NCBI GenBank assembly: GCA_030447505.1 | Contig: JAUJOT010000004.1 | Location: forward strand, 1-64,000 | Reading direction: 5' to 3' | Source: Solirubrobacteraceae bacterium | Lineage (GTDB): Bacteria > Actinomycetota > Thermoleophilia > Solirubrobacterales > Solirubrobacteraceae | DNA length: 64,000 nucleotides | Shown here: piece by piece, positions 33,606-44,943 of the stretch | Position numbering within the stretch: position 1 is the first letter of the stretch | Layout: every line of letters begins with the position of its first letter | The notes under the pieces: model-generated | What the model was told of the DNA's origin: nothing | What the model saw: only the letters and a program-made list of their open reading frames with translations | Databases searched by the model: none | Made by a program: the position numbers and the translations under genes

Positions 33606-34514
33606 ATGCCGACGCCGCTCACCACGCTGCGGGTGCCGCCCGCGCGCCAGGGCCCGGGACCTGTCCCAGCCGCGCTCGTCGACGCGCTCGCGCTGACGAT
33701 CGCGCGCCGCGGCGCGGGATCGCTGCCGGGCGACCGGCTCGCTCCGGGCGTCGGCAGCGGCACCGAGTTCGCGCAGCTGCGGCCCTACGCGCTCGGTGAC
33801 GACGTGCGCCAGCTCGATCCGGCCGCGAGCGCGCGGACGGGCGTGCCGCACGTGCGCCTGCAGGTGCCCGAGCGGATCCTCACGACCTGGCTCGTGCTCG
33901 ACCGCTCGGCGTCGATGGCGTTCGGCACCGCCGACCGGCTGAAATCCGACGTCGCCGAGGGCGTCGCCAACGTCGTCGGCCGTGCCGCGACCCGCCACGG
34001 CGGCCGGCTCGCCGTCCTGACGGCGGGCGGCCCGGAGAAGATGCTGCCGCCGCGTGGCGGCCCGCACGCGAAGATCGGCCTGCGGCGGCTGCTCGAGGAG
34101 GGCGTCGCGGTCGACGGGGCCGCCGACCGCGGCCTCAATCGGGTGCTGCACAAGACCGGGCGGCTGGCGCGCCAGCCGGGCCTCGTCGTCGTCGTCTCGG
34201 ACTTCCGCGGCGCGCTCGACTGGCGCAAGCCGATGCGCTCGCTCGGCGCGCGTCATCGCCTGCTCGCCGTCGAGATCCGCGACCCGCGCGAGGAGCGCCT
34301 GGAGCCGGCGGGGCGCCTCGCGCTCGTCGATCCGGAGACCGGCAGGCTGATCGAGGTCGACACGTCGCGGCGCGGGCTGCGCGAGCGCTTCGCGGCGGCT
34401 GCCGCCGAGGAGCGTGCGGCCGTCGCCACCGAGCTGCGCGCGGCCGGCGCGCACCACGCTGTGCTGTCGACGAGCGGCGACTGGCTCAAAGCGCTCGGGC
34501 GGGCGCTCCGATAG
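33606..34514 (+). CDS. DUF58 domain protein
   Basis: A 302-residue soluble protein. GTEFAQLRPYALGDDVRQLDPAASARTG is the conserved DUF58 core (~residues 52-80). A VWA-like fold follows, with TWLVLDRSASMAFG and VVVVSDFRGALDW as MIDAS-like strands. It starts directly after the MoxR stop. DUF58 proteins pair with MoxR, with a proposed adaptor role in envelope maintenance. Confidence 0.9.
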   Translation: MPTPLTTLRVPPARQGPGPVPAALVDALALTIARRGAGSLPGDRLAPGVGSGTEFAQLRPYALGDDVRQLDPAASARTGVPHVRLQVPERILTTWLVLDRSASMAFGTADRLKSDVAEGVANVVGRAATRHGGRLAVLTAGGPEKMLPPRGGPHAKIGLRRLLEEGVAVDGAADRGLNRVLHKTGRLARQPGLVVVVSDFRGALDWRKPMRSLGARHRLLAVEIRDPREERLEPAGRLALVDPETGRLIEVDTSRRGLRERFAAAAAEERAAVATELRAAGAHHAVLSTSGDWLKALGRALR

Positions 34515-34524
34515 AGGGCATCCG

Positions 34525-34545
34525 ATGACCCCTGCCAAGCCGTGA
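34525..34545 (+). CDS. 6-residue leader mini-ORF before second VWA gene
   Basis: ATG ACC CCT GCC AAG CCG TGA (MTPAKP) lies 6 bases after a good AGAGGG ribosome site. Its stop overlaps the GTG start of the VWA gene as GTGA. The GTG itself has no ribosome site, so translation may reach it by coupling. It could be chance in a GC-rich spacer. Confidence 0.35.
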   Translation: MTPAKP

Positions 34546-35489
34546 GCTTCATCTCGCCGATCGCGCTGCTCGTCCTGGCCGCGGTTCCGCTGGCGCTGCT
34601 CGCGCACGTCGCCGCGGGCCGGCGCCGCCGGCGCTACGCCGTGCGCTTTCCCGCGCTCGCGACGCTCGCCGCGGTCGCCGCGCCCGACCCGCCCTGGAGG
34701 CGCCACCTGCCGTTCGCCCTCTTGACGCTCGCCATCGCGGCGCTCGCGATCTCGCTCGCGCGCCCGCAGAAGACCGTCGAGGTCGCGGTCGAGCGCGCGT
34801 CGGTCGTGCTCGTGACAGACGTCTCGCGGTCGATGTCGGCGACCGACGTCAGCCCGACCCGCCTCGACGCGGCGCGCGGCGCCGCGGAGAGCTTCTTGGG
34901 AAAGGTCCCTGACGAGCTGCGCGTCGGCCTCGTGACGTTCTCGGACGCGGCCCAGACCCTGCAGACCCCGACGACCGACCACGACGCGGTCTCCGCCGCG
35001 CTCGAGACGCTGCAGCCGGTTGCCGGAACCGCGACCGGCGCGGGACTCGCCACGGCACTCGGCGACCTGAAGGTCCGCGGCGGCGAGGACTCCGCGCCGC
35101 GCCCGCCCGCGGCGCTCGTGCTGCTGTCCGACGGCTCGGCCACCGACGGCAGCGCCGCCGACCGGGTGGCGGCCGAGGCCAAGCGCCTGCGCGTGCCGAT
35201 CTACACCGTCGCGCTCGGGACCCCGAACGGCACGATCGAGATCCAGGGGCGCGTGCTGCGAGTTCCGCCCGACCCCGACGCGCTGGAGCGGATCGCGACG
35301 ACCTCCGGCGGTCAGGCCTTCCGCGCCGAGGACTCAGACGAGCTCGACGCCGTCTACGACCGCCTCGGATCGCAGATCGGGACGAAGCCCGAGAAGCGCG
35401 AGATCACGACCTACTTCGCCGGCGCCGCGCTGCTGCTGCTCGGCGGCGCGCTCGTCAGCTCGCTGCGGCTCGGCGGCCGGCTGCCGTAG
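34542..35489 (+). CDS. VWA-domain membrane protein (BatA/BatB-like), second copy
   Basis: A 315-residue paralogue of the protein at 31570: two N-terminal helices, VWA domain with VTDVSRSMSATDV (~residue 91), TPTTDHD and LLSDGSATDGS, and a C-terminal helix (GAALLLLGGALVSSL). The MIDAS reads DVSRS, complete. Starting at GTG 34542, it ends the MoxR cluster. Two VWA proteins around one MoxR-DUF58 pair may form a heteromeric complex, as proposed for Bat proteins. Confidence 0.87.
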   Translation: MSFISPIALLVLAAVPLALLAHVAAGRRRRRYAVRFPALATLAAVAAPDPPWRRHLPFALLTLAIAALAISLARPQKTVEVAVERASVVLVTDVSRSMSATDVSPTRLDAARGAAESFLGKVPDELRVGLVTFSDAAQTLQTPTTDHDAVSAALETLQPVAGTATGAGLATALGDLKVRGGEDSAPRPPAALVLLSDGSATDGSAADRVAAEAKRLRVPIYTVALGTPNGTIEIQGRVLRVPPDPDALERIATTSGGQAFRAEDSDELDAVYDRLGSQIGTKPEKREITTYFAGAALLLLGGALVSSLRLGGRLP

Positions 35490-35626
35490 TCGCGCGCGAC
35501 GGGCGGGGGCGTCCGCCGCGTGGTCGCCGGCGTGCCGGGCTCGTAGCAACCTCCAGACCGTCCCCAACAGTCGATCGCCTGGTGAATGCGCTGCCTGTTC
35601 TGCGCCGACTGGCATAGCATCGCCGG

Positions 35627-36112
35627 TTATCCGACGGCGCGGCCGAGGAACAGGTCGCGCCCCGCGCTGTCCTTCGAGTGCGGCGAGAACCCGTGTCGCT
35701 CGTAGAGCGCGAGCGCGGCGGCGTTGGTCTCGTTGCAGTCAAGCTCGATCCGCTTGGCGTCGCGCGCCTGCGCGCGCTCGATCGCGAGCGTGACGAGCGC
35801 GTCGCCGACCCCCGCGCGGCGCGCGTCTGTGCAGACGAAGAGGTCCTCCAGCCAGGCATCCGGCGCAGCCCTCCAGACACTGAAGCGAAAGCGCAGCTGC
35901 AGGACTCCCGCGGGCGGCGAGTCGTCGTCTGGCGTCGCCAGCAGGAACTCCGTGTCGCGATCCTCGAGCAGCCGCTCGACGGACGCGAGGAACGCGTTCT
36001 CCGACGGCCAGCTCGAGCCCATGTGATCGCGAAAGGCGACGAGCAGGCTCGCGATCGCCTCGGCCTCAGCGGGCTGGGCGACCCAGGCGCGCGCTGTCCT
36101 GGGCGTGCTCAC
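35627..36112 (-). CDS. GNAT-family N-acetyltransferase
   Basis: A 161-residue acetyltransferase. The acetyl-CoA pyrophosphate loop is RRAGVGDALVTLAIERA (~residue 98), after LEDLFVCTDA; NAAALALYERHGFSP is motif B. Its GTG start lies four bases after the accA stop, so it is probably co-transcribed with the carboxylase gene. Substrate unknown; protein or small-amine acetylation are both possible. Confidence 0.85.
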   Translation of the reverse strand: MSTPRTARAWVAQPAEAEAIASLLVAFRDHMGSSWPSENAFLASVERLLEDRDTEFLLATPDDDSPPAGVLQLRFRFSVWRAAPDAWLEDLFVCTDARRAGVGDALVTLAIERAQARDAKRIELDCNETNAAALALYERHGFSPHSKDSAGRDLFLGRAVG

Positions 36113-36116
36113 GCGG

Positions 36117-37952
36117 TCACTCGGCGTCGGTGATGACGGCGAGCACGTCGCCGCTGCGCACGAGATCGCCCTCGGAGATCGGCAGTTCGGAGATCACGCC
36201 GGCCTTGTGGGCCGTGATCTCGTTCTCCATCTTCATCGCCTCGATGATCGTCACGACCTCGCCCTCGACGACCTGCTGGCCGGCCCGGACGGGGATCTTC
36301 CAGACGCTGCCCTGCATCGGCGACGCGAGCGCGTCGTCGCCGTGGCCGTTCTCGCGCGACTTCTGTGCGCGCGCGGCACGCGCCGGGCGCTTGGACACGC
36401 TCGCGGCCGCGCCCGCGCCCGCGCCGCCGTTCGCGTTCGCCGCGGCGCGCGGCGCGCCCGGGGGGCCGATCACGCGCACGTCGAACCTGCGCCCCGAGAC
36501 CTCGACCGTGTAGGTCCGCTCGACGGTCTGCTGCTCGTCGGACGCGCCGCCCTTGCCAACCGGGGCCTGCTCGAACGCGAGCGCCTCGAGCCAGCCGCGG
36601 TCCTCGAGCAGGTCGCGGCAGGTCTCGCCGCGCGCCCACTGCTCGGTCTGCAGCAGCGCGCGGTGAAACGGGATCAGCGTCGTGAGCCCCCCGATCTCGT
36701 ACTCGGCGAGCGCGCGCAGCATGCGCCGCGTCGCCTGCTCGCGGTCGGCGTCCCAGACGATCAGCTTGGCGACCAGCGGGTCGTACATCGGCGAGACCTC
36801 GCTGCCCGCGCGGACGCCCGAGTCGACCCGCACGCCGGGCCCGGACGGCTCGACGTACGAGCCGATCCGGCCCGGTGCCGGCGCGAAGCTCTTCGACGCG
36901 TCCTCGGCATTGATGCGGCACTCGATCGCGTGGCCGCGCAGCACGACGTCGTCCTGTCCGACCGACAGCGGCTCGCCGGCCGCGACGCGGATGCCCTCCT
37001 TGACGATGTCGATGCCGGTCGTCATCTCGGTCACGCAGTGCTCGACCTGCACGCGCGTGTTCATCTCGAGGAAGAAGTAGCGGGGCGGGCGCGATCCGTC
37101 TCCGACGTCGAGCAGCCCCTCGACGGTGCCCGCGCCGCGGTAGTCGACCGCGCGCGCGGCCTCGACGGCGATCGTGCCGATCCGCCGGCGCAGCGCGTCG
37201 TCGACGATCCACTCCGGCGCCGGCGACTCCTCGACGAGCTTCTGGTGGCGGCGCTGGATCGAGCAGTCGCGCTCGCCGAGATGGATCGTGTTGCCGTGCC
37301 CGTCGGCGAGCACCTGGACCTCGACGTGGCGCGGGTCGCGCAGGTAGCGCTCGAGGTAGACCGTCGCGTCGGAGAAGAACCTCTCGCCCTCGCGCGCCGC
37401 GCCCTCGAAGGCGTCCTTCAGGTCCGCGGGCTTCAGCGCGACGCGAAAGCCCTTCCCCCCGCCCCCGCCAGCCGCCTTGACCGCGACCGGATAGCCGATC
37501 TCGTCGGCGGCGACCCGCTGCGCATCCTCCAACGAGGTCACCGGATCGACCGTGCCCGGCACGATCGGCACGCCCGCAGCGCGCATCAGCGCGCGCGCGC
37601 CCGTCTTCGAGCCCATCGCGTCGATCGCGCTCGCGGGCGGACCGATGAAGACGACGCCGGCCGCCTCGCAGGCGCGGGCGAAGGCGGCGTTCTCGGCGAG
37701 GAAGCCGTAGCCCGGATGGACCGCCTCGGCGCCGGACCGGCGCACGACCTCGAGGATCCGCTCGACGTTCAGGTAGCTCTCGGCAGGCGCCGAGCCGCCG
37801 AGCAGGTAGGACTCGCCGGCGCGCGCGACGTGCGGCGCGTCGCGGTCGAGCTCGGAGTAGACGGCCACCGAGGCGACGCCGAGCTCGTCGAGCGCGCGGA
37901 TGATGCGGACCGCGATCTCGCCGCGGTTGGCGATCAGGATCTTCGAGAACAT
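36117..37952 (-). CDS. accA: Acyl-CoA carboxylase alpha subunit (biotin carboxylase + BCCP)
   Basis: A 611-residue actinobacterial-type alpha chain. The biotin carboxylase part (1-~450) starts MFSKILIANRGEIAVRII and holds the ATP-grasp loop AAGGGGGKGFRV and EMNTRVQVEHCVTEMTTG. A ~70-residue Ala/Gly-rich linker (~510-540) precedes the BCCP, with SPMQGSVWKIPV and the biotinyl Lys in EAMKMENE (~574). It supplies carboxybiotin to beta subunits such as the product at 52.8 kb, giving malonyl- or methylmalonyl-CoA. It is also the only BC/BCCP source in this window for the carboxyltransferase at 5.8 kb. Confidence 0.95.
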   Translation of the reverse strand: MFSKILIANRGEIAVRIIRALDELGVASVAVYSELDRDAPHVARAGESYLLGGSAPAESYLNVERILEVVRRSGAEAVHPGYGFLAENAAFARACEAAGVVFIGPPASAIDAMGSKTGARALMRAAGVPIVPGTVDPVTSLEDAQRVAADEIGYPVAVKAAGGGGGKGFRVALKPADLKDAFEGAAREGERFFSDATVYLERYLRDPRHVEVQVLADGHGNTIHLGERDCSIQRRHQKLVEESPAPEWIVDDALRRRIGTIAVEAARAVDYRGAGTVEGLLDVGDGSRPPRYFFLEMNTRVQVEHCVTEMTTGIDIVKEGIRVAAGEPLSVGQDDVVLRGHAIECRINAEDASKSFAPAPGRIGSYVEPSGPGVRVDSGVRAGSEVSPMYDPLVAKLIVWDADREQATRRMLRALAEYEIGGLTTLIPFHRALLQTEQWARGETCRDLLEDRGWLEALAFEQAPVGKGGASDEQQTVERTYTVEVSGRRFDVRVIGPPGAPRAAANANGGAGAGAAASVSKRPARAARAQKSRENGHGDDALASPMQGSVWKIPVRAGQQVVEGEVVTIIEAMKMENEITAHKAGVISELPISEGDLVRSGDVLAVITDAE

Positions 37953-38067
37953 CTCACGGCATCGTAGGTGCCGCGGGGCCGAGGCGAGACTCAGGATCGG
38001 CGGGCGGCGCTGCACGCCAGGCCCAGCTGCGCGGCGCGCCGCCCGCCGGCCGGCATCGAAGCCGGGC

Positions 38068-39663
38068 TCAGGCGAGCACCTCGAACTGCGACATCAGGCC
38101 GTGGTCCTCGTGATCGAGCATGTGGCAGTGCACGACGTACTTGCCGGTGTAGTCGCTGACGCGCCCGGCGATCAGCACCCGCTCGCCGGGGTCCAGGAAG
38201 AACGTGTCCTTCAGGCACGCCTCCCACGGCGGCGGCCGCCGCCCGTTGCGCGAGAGCATGTACCAGTCGGTGTGGTGCAGGTGGATGAGGTGGGCGACGG
38301 CGGTCTGGTTGCGCAACTCCCAGGTCACGGTCTGCCCGAGCCTGGCGCTCGCCTCGACGAAGGCGGGATCGAACGACCGGCCGTTGATGAGCCAGCGCGG
38401 CCTGAGGCCGCCGCCGACCGTGAAGCGCCAGACGTGCGACGGCTCTGCGGGCGCCTCGGCGACCCACGCCGGAAGCGGACGCAGCTCGCGCGGAACCGCG
38501 CTGCGATCGGGCTCGCGCTGGCTGCCGACGCGGAACTGCATCAGAGGCCCGGCGTAGGAGACCGAACCCAGCTTGTTCGGCCCCTGGCGGCGCCGGCCGC
38601 TGAGCAGGTGGATGCGGCGCCCGCGGGCGGCGGCGAAGTCGACGACGAGCTCGACCCGCTCGCCCGGCCCGAGCAGAACCCGGCTGCGGCGCACCGGGCG
38701 GGGCATGAGGCCGGCGTCGGTCGCGATCTGGACGATCGGCAGGCCGCCGCTCAGGCGCAGCTCGTAGGCGCGGAAGTGCGACGCGTTGAGCACCCGCAGG
38801 CGATAGCGCTGGGCCCGCACGCGGTGGTATGGCAGCACCGCGCCGTTGACCAGCACGTGCCGGCCGGTGACGCCGTCGTCGGGTGGGCGCCGCCGCGCGG
38901 CGAAGGGGTCGGTGAGCTGGTTGCGCGCGTCGAACGAGCGGTCGGCGAGCATCAGCGGGATGTCGCGCTGCCCGCGCGGCAGCGGCAGCGACGCGTCGAG
39001 CTCGTCGTCGAGGATCCACATCCCGGCGAGCCCGCGCCAGACGTTGCGCGCGGTCCTGTCGAGGCGGTGGTCGTGATACCACTGGAAGGCGGCGCGCTCG
39101 GGCGCCCCGTCCTCGATCAGCTCGTACGTGTAGGTGCGCTCGCCGCCGGGAGCGATCAGCAGCTCGTTGCCCGACTCGGTTGCGCTGAGGCCCGCCGAGA
39201 TGTCGCAGTACAGCGACTGCGGCTGTGCCGCCGTCAGGCCACCGGGCTGGCCGTCCTCCTCACAGCGGTTGTGCCCTCCGTGCAGATGCACGGTGAGCTC
39301 GCCGGCCTGGCGCGGAAGCCGATGCTCGAAGCGCACGCGCGTGGTGGCGCCCGCCGGGCGGCGGATCGTCGGCCCCGGAAAGCTGCCGCCGTAGGTCCAC
39401 ATCCGCGTCCTGCGACCGGGCAGGATCGCGACCTCGGCCTCGCGCATCGGGATCGTCAGGTCGGCGCCGGTCAGGACCTCGGGGATCGGCAGCGGCGTGG
39501 AGTACGGCCGCGCCGATCGGCGAACCCGCAGGCGCGTGCCGGACGCCGGTGCGCGCGCCGCGGGCGGAAGCGTCAGCGCGAGCGCGCCCGCCGCCGCGGC
39601 GGACAGCAGCGATCGGCGGCTGATGGCGTCGATCGGCGGCTGCGGCTGGAGCTGCTGTCGCAT
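38068..39663 (-). CDS. Tat-exported multicopper oxidase
   Basis: A 531-residue three-cupredoxin oxidase. A twin-arginine leader (ISRRSLLSAAAAGALAL) covers residues 14-32. The copper motifs are present in order: HLHGGHN (~147), WYHDHRLD (~213), HLIHLHHTDWY (~458) and HCHMLDHEDHGLM (~512), providing the trinuclear and type 1 sites. It resembles CotA/bilirubin-oxidase and phenoxazinone-synthase-like enzymes. It may oxidise phenolics, bilirubin-like compounds or metals outside the cell. The cupredoxin 54 bases upstream on the same strand is a likely electron partner. Confidence 0.92.
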   Translation of the reverse strand: MRQQLQPQPPIDAISRRSLLSAAAAGALALTLPPAARAPASGTRLRVRRSARPYSTPLPIPEVLTGADLTIPMREAEVAILPGRRTRMWTYGGSFPGPTIRRPAGATTRVRFEHRLPRQAGELTVHLHGGHNRCEEDGQPGGLTAAQPQSLYCDISAGLSATESGNELLIAPGGERTYTYELIEDGAPERAAFQWYHDHRLDRTARNVWRGLAGMWILDDELDASLPLPRGQRDIPLMLADRSFDARNQLTDPFAARRRPPDDGVTGRHVLVNGAVLPYHRVRAQRYRLRVLNASHFRAYELRLSGGLPIVQIATDAGLMPRPVRRSRVLLGPGERVELVVDFAAARGRRIHLLSGRRRQGPNKLGSVSYAGPLMQFRVGSQREPDRSAVPRELRPLPAWVAEAPAEPSHVWRFTVGGGLRPRWLINGRSFDPAFVEASARLGQTVTWELRNQTAVAHLIHLHHTDWYMLSRNGRRPPPWEACLKDTFFLDPGERVLIAGRVSDYTGKYVVHCHMLDHEDHGLMSQFEVLA

Positions 39664-39717
39664 CGGAGCGGTGATGCGGGCGGGGAGCGGCGCTCCCCGC
39701 CCGCCGGGCCTTCGGCG

Positions 39718-40293
39718 CTAGCCGACGACCTTGATCTTGCCCTGCATCTCGGGGTGGATGATGCACATGAAGCGCAACAGCGTCCCCGGCTTTGCGCTGA
39801 CGACCTGCTCGAACTGCTCGCCCTGCCGCTCGCTGTACCAGGAATCGCCCGTCTTCACCTTGCGCGAGAAGCGGCGGTCCCAGCCCGACAGGCCGGCCTC
39901 GACGAGCGGGCGCTTGACCTGCTCGGTCTTCTCGTCGAACTCGTGCGCGATCGCGCCCGTCATGCAGATCTTCCCGGGGGTGAAGCAGTTCCTCATCGCC
40001 TTGCGGCTGCGCGGCAGGACGTTCGCCGCGACGAGCGTGAAGGTATGCGGACCGATCTTCCTCGGGTCGCTGAGATTGCGGATGCGCAGCGGCTGACCGG
40101 CCGTCACGAAGCTCGATCCCGTGAAGCGCGGACCGCTGGCGTCGAATCTCATCGAGACCGTCTTCGCGGTGGCGGCCGCCTGGGCACCTTCGTCCGCGGA
40201 TGCGGGCGATCCGCTGCCGAGCGCTGCCATCAAGCCGGCCGCGGCGCCCGCCGCGAGCAGCCCCCGCAATACCGTCGAACGTTGTGGCGTCAT
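39718..40293 (-). CDS. Secreted cupredoxin (plastocyanin/azurin-like) domain protein
   Basis: A 191-residue exported protein. A signal peptide (GLLAAGAAAGLMAALG) covers residues 1-33. Type 1 copper ligands are visible: His in IGPHTFTLVA (~80), then Cys, His and Met in LLRFMCIIHPEMQGKI (~172-183). A long insertion of ~80 residues between the first His and the C-terminal ligands is larger than in plastocyanin. Two Cys (NCF, KIC) in the insertion may form a disulfide. AAGGAG and AAGG precede ATG 40293. It is the first gene of a pair with the multicopper oxidase. Confidence 0.85.
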   Translation of the reverse strand: MTPQRSTVLRGLLAAGAAAGLMAALGSGSPASADEGAQAAATAKTVSMRFDASGPRFTGSSFVTAGQPLRIRNLSDPRKIGPHTFTLVAANVLPRSRKAMRNCFTPGKICMTGAIAHEFDEKTEQVKRPLVEAGLSGWDRRFSRKVKTGDSWYSERQGEQFEQVVSAKPGTLLRFMCIIHPEMQGKIKVVG

Positions 40294-40441
40294 CGCCTTC
40301 TTCTCCTTGTCCGTTGCGACTCTGGCGATCATCTGAGGGCGAGCGTCCCAGGTGAGGGCTGCCGGACGCATCGGGGAAACCCCTCGATCGTCCACCCCGA
40401 AACCCCGCTTGGGGGTGCATCGAACCCCTAAAGTGAGCGGC

Positions 40442-43342
<2,901 letters not shown>

Positions 43343-43396
43343 GCGAGGGCCGGGCAGCGTCCGACCCTCACGGAGGCACCCGACCTGGGCGACCCA

Positions 43397-43624
43397 CTAC
43401 CGCCCGCCCCGATCCCACGCCACGCGCTCGTCCGGCGCGTGCCCGGTGGCCTCCAGCAGCGACGCCCGCGCCCATGGCGAGCGCCGCGCGGGCGGCTCGG
43501 GGGCGGGCGGCGGCGCCGTGTCGCGCATGAAGCGCTCCAGCGCGGCGACGAGCGCCGCGGCCTCCTCGTCGGAGACAGCGGGAGCGACGATGCGGAGCTT
43601 CGGCCGGCGGTTCACGGCGGACAC
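43397..43624 (-). CDS. Small acyl-CoA carboxylase epsilon-like protein
   Basis: A 75-residue protein. KLRIVAPAVSDEEAAALVAALERF is a beta strand and helix pair like the actinobacterial ACC epsilon subunit, and SPWARASLLEATGHAP is a Trp-containing tail as in that family. The middle is Pro/Ala-rich. The real carboxylase genes are elsewhere (36 and 52.8 kb); here it lies 12 bases after cysN. GTG 43624 has no ribosome site, but a CTAGCTATAGCTAG palindrome precedes it. The family call rests on pattern only. Confidence 0.45.
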   Translation of the reverse strand: MSAVNRRPKLRIVAPAVSDEEAAALVAALERFMRDTAPPPAPEPPARRSPWARASLLEATGHAPDERVAWDRGGR

Positions 43625-43626
43625 GT

Positions 43627-43640
43627 CTAGCTATAGCTAG
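43627..43640. promoter_or_regulatory. 14-bp perfect palindrome CTAGCTATAGCTAG
   Basis: A fully self-complementary 14-mer spanning the cysN stop (TAG at 43637-43639) and the 12-base gap to the next gene. AT-rich and CTAG-containing, it stands out in this GC-rich DNA. It could be a regulator site, a tiny RNA hairpin or an internal control of the downstream gene. Confidence 0.4.
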
Positions 43641-44884
43641 CAGATCATGCCCGCGCCGACGGTGTCGTTCGTCGCCTCGTCGATCAGGATGAAGGAGCCG
43701 GTCGCGCGGTTGTTCGCGTACGTGTCGAATGCCATCGGCTTGGAGGTGCGCAGGCGCACGCGGCCGATGTCGTTGAGACCGAGCGCGGTTGCGCCGCGAT
43801 CCGGCGCGAGCGTGTGCACGTCGACGTGGTCGACGACCGCGTCGACGATCGCCCGGGCGCTGTGCGTCGCGTGCTTGATCGCGTAGCGCGCCCCGCCGCG
43901 CAGCGGCGCGTCGCTCATCCAGCAGACGGTCGCCGTGAGCTCGCGCGAGAGCTGCGGAGCGTCGTCGGGATGGCAGATGATGTCGCCGCGCGAGACGTCG
44001 ATCTCGTCCTCGAGCAGCAGCGTCACCGACATCCCCGCGCAGGCCTCCGCGAGCGGGCCGTCGAACGTCTCGATCGCGGCGATCCGCGTGCGCTTGCCGG
44101 ACGGCAGCACGAGCACCTCGTCACGCGGGCGCAGGATCCCGCCGGCGACCTGGCCGGCGTAGCCGCGGTAGTCGGTCTCGTGGTCGCGGATCACCCACTG
44201 GACGGGGAAGCGCGCCTGCTCGAGGTTGCGGTCGTCGTCGACCTTGACCGTCTCGAGGTACTCGAGCAGCGGCGTCCCGCCGTACCACGGCATGTTCTCC
44301 GAGCGGTCGACGACGTTGTCGCCGTGCCTGGCGCTGATCGGGATGTAGACGACGTCGCGCGCGCCGAGGCCGCGCGCGAAGTCCGAGAAGTCGCGCACGA
44401 TCGCGTCGAAGCTGTCCTCGTCGAAGTCGACGAGGTCCATCTTGTTGACGGCGACGACGAGGTGCGGGATCCCGAGCAGCGAGGAGATGTAGGCGTGGCG
44501 CTTTGACTGCTCGAGCACGCCCTTGCGCGCGTCGACGAGGATGATCGAGAGGTCGGCGGTCGACGCGCCCGTGACCATGTTGCGCGTGTACTGCACGTGT
44601 CCGGGGGTGTCGGCGATGATGAACGTCCGCCGCGCGGTCGCGAAGTAGCGGTAGGCGACATCGATCGTGATGCCCTGCTCGCGCTCGGCGCGCAGCCCGT
44701 CGACGAGCAGCGAGAGATCGACGATCCCGGCGCCGCGGCGCTTGGAGGCCTCCTCGACATGCTCGAGCTGGTCGGTCAGGACCTGCTTGGCATCGAGCAG
44801 CAGGCGCCCGATCAGCGTCGACTTGCCGTCGTCGACGGAGCCGGCGGTCGCCAGGCGCAGCAGGTCTGCCTGTGCCAGAGCCAC
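43637..44884 (-). CDS. cysN: Sulfate adenylyltransferase subunit 1 (GTPase)
   Basis: A 415-residue EF-Tu-like GTPase that drives APS formation with CysD. G1 is ATAGSVDDGKSTLIGRLLLD, the conserved REQGITIDVAYRYFAT follows, G3 is DTPGHVQYTRNMVTGA, and NKMD is G4. No APS kinase (CysC) domain is fused, as expected when an APS reductase follows. The start is GTG 44884, which has no ribosome site. A 15-codon frame just upstream ends with its TAG sharing one base with this GTG, so initiation probably depends on coupling, or the upstream frame and this one are split by a frameshift. Confidence 0.93.
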   Translation of the reverse strand: MALAQADLLRLATAGSVDDGKSTLIGRLLLDAKQVLTDQLEHVEEASKRRGAGIVDLSLLVDGLRAEREQGITIDVAYRYFATARRTFIIADTPGHVQYTRNMVTGASTADLSIILVDARKGVLEQSKRHAYISSLLGIPHLVVAVNKMDLVDFDEDSFDAIVRDFSDFARGLGARDVVYIPISARHGDNVVDRSENMPWYGGTPLLEYLETVKVDDDRNLEQARFPVQWVIRDHETDYRGYAGQVAGGILRPRDEVLVLPSGKRTRIAAIETFDGPLAEACAGMSVTLLLEDEIDVSRGDIICHPDDAPQLSRELTATVCWMSDAPLRGGARYAIKHATHSARAIVDAVVDHVDVHTLAPDRGATALGLNDIGRVRLRTSKPMAFDTYANNRATGSFILIDEATNDTVGAGMIC

Positions 44885-44931
44885 TACGACTGCGCGCCGT
44901 TGCTCGGCGGATGGTTGTCGGCAGCGGTCAT
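44884..44931 (-). CDS. 15-residue leader mini-ORF between cysD and cysN
   Basis: From ATG 44931, after a GAGGA ribosome site, the frame reads MTAADNHPPSNGAQS and stops at TAG (44884-44886). The stop shares its last base with the GTG of cysN. MTAAD is a common beginning of CysN proteins, so the alternative is that this is the true cysN N-terminus separated by a single-base shift, real or from sequencing. Confidence 0.5.
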   Translation of the reverse strand: MTAADNHPPSNGAQS

Positions 44932-44943
44932 CGCATGTCCTCG

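Noticed and set aside
37900-40431. 843-codon open frame on the + strand across the multicopper oxidase and cupredoxin genes
   Set aside because: A GC-driven antisense frame. The opposite strand holds complete copper-ligand motifs and signal peptides.
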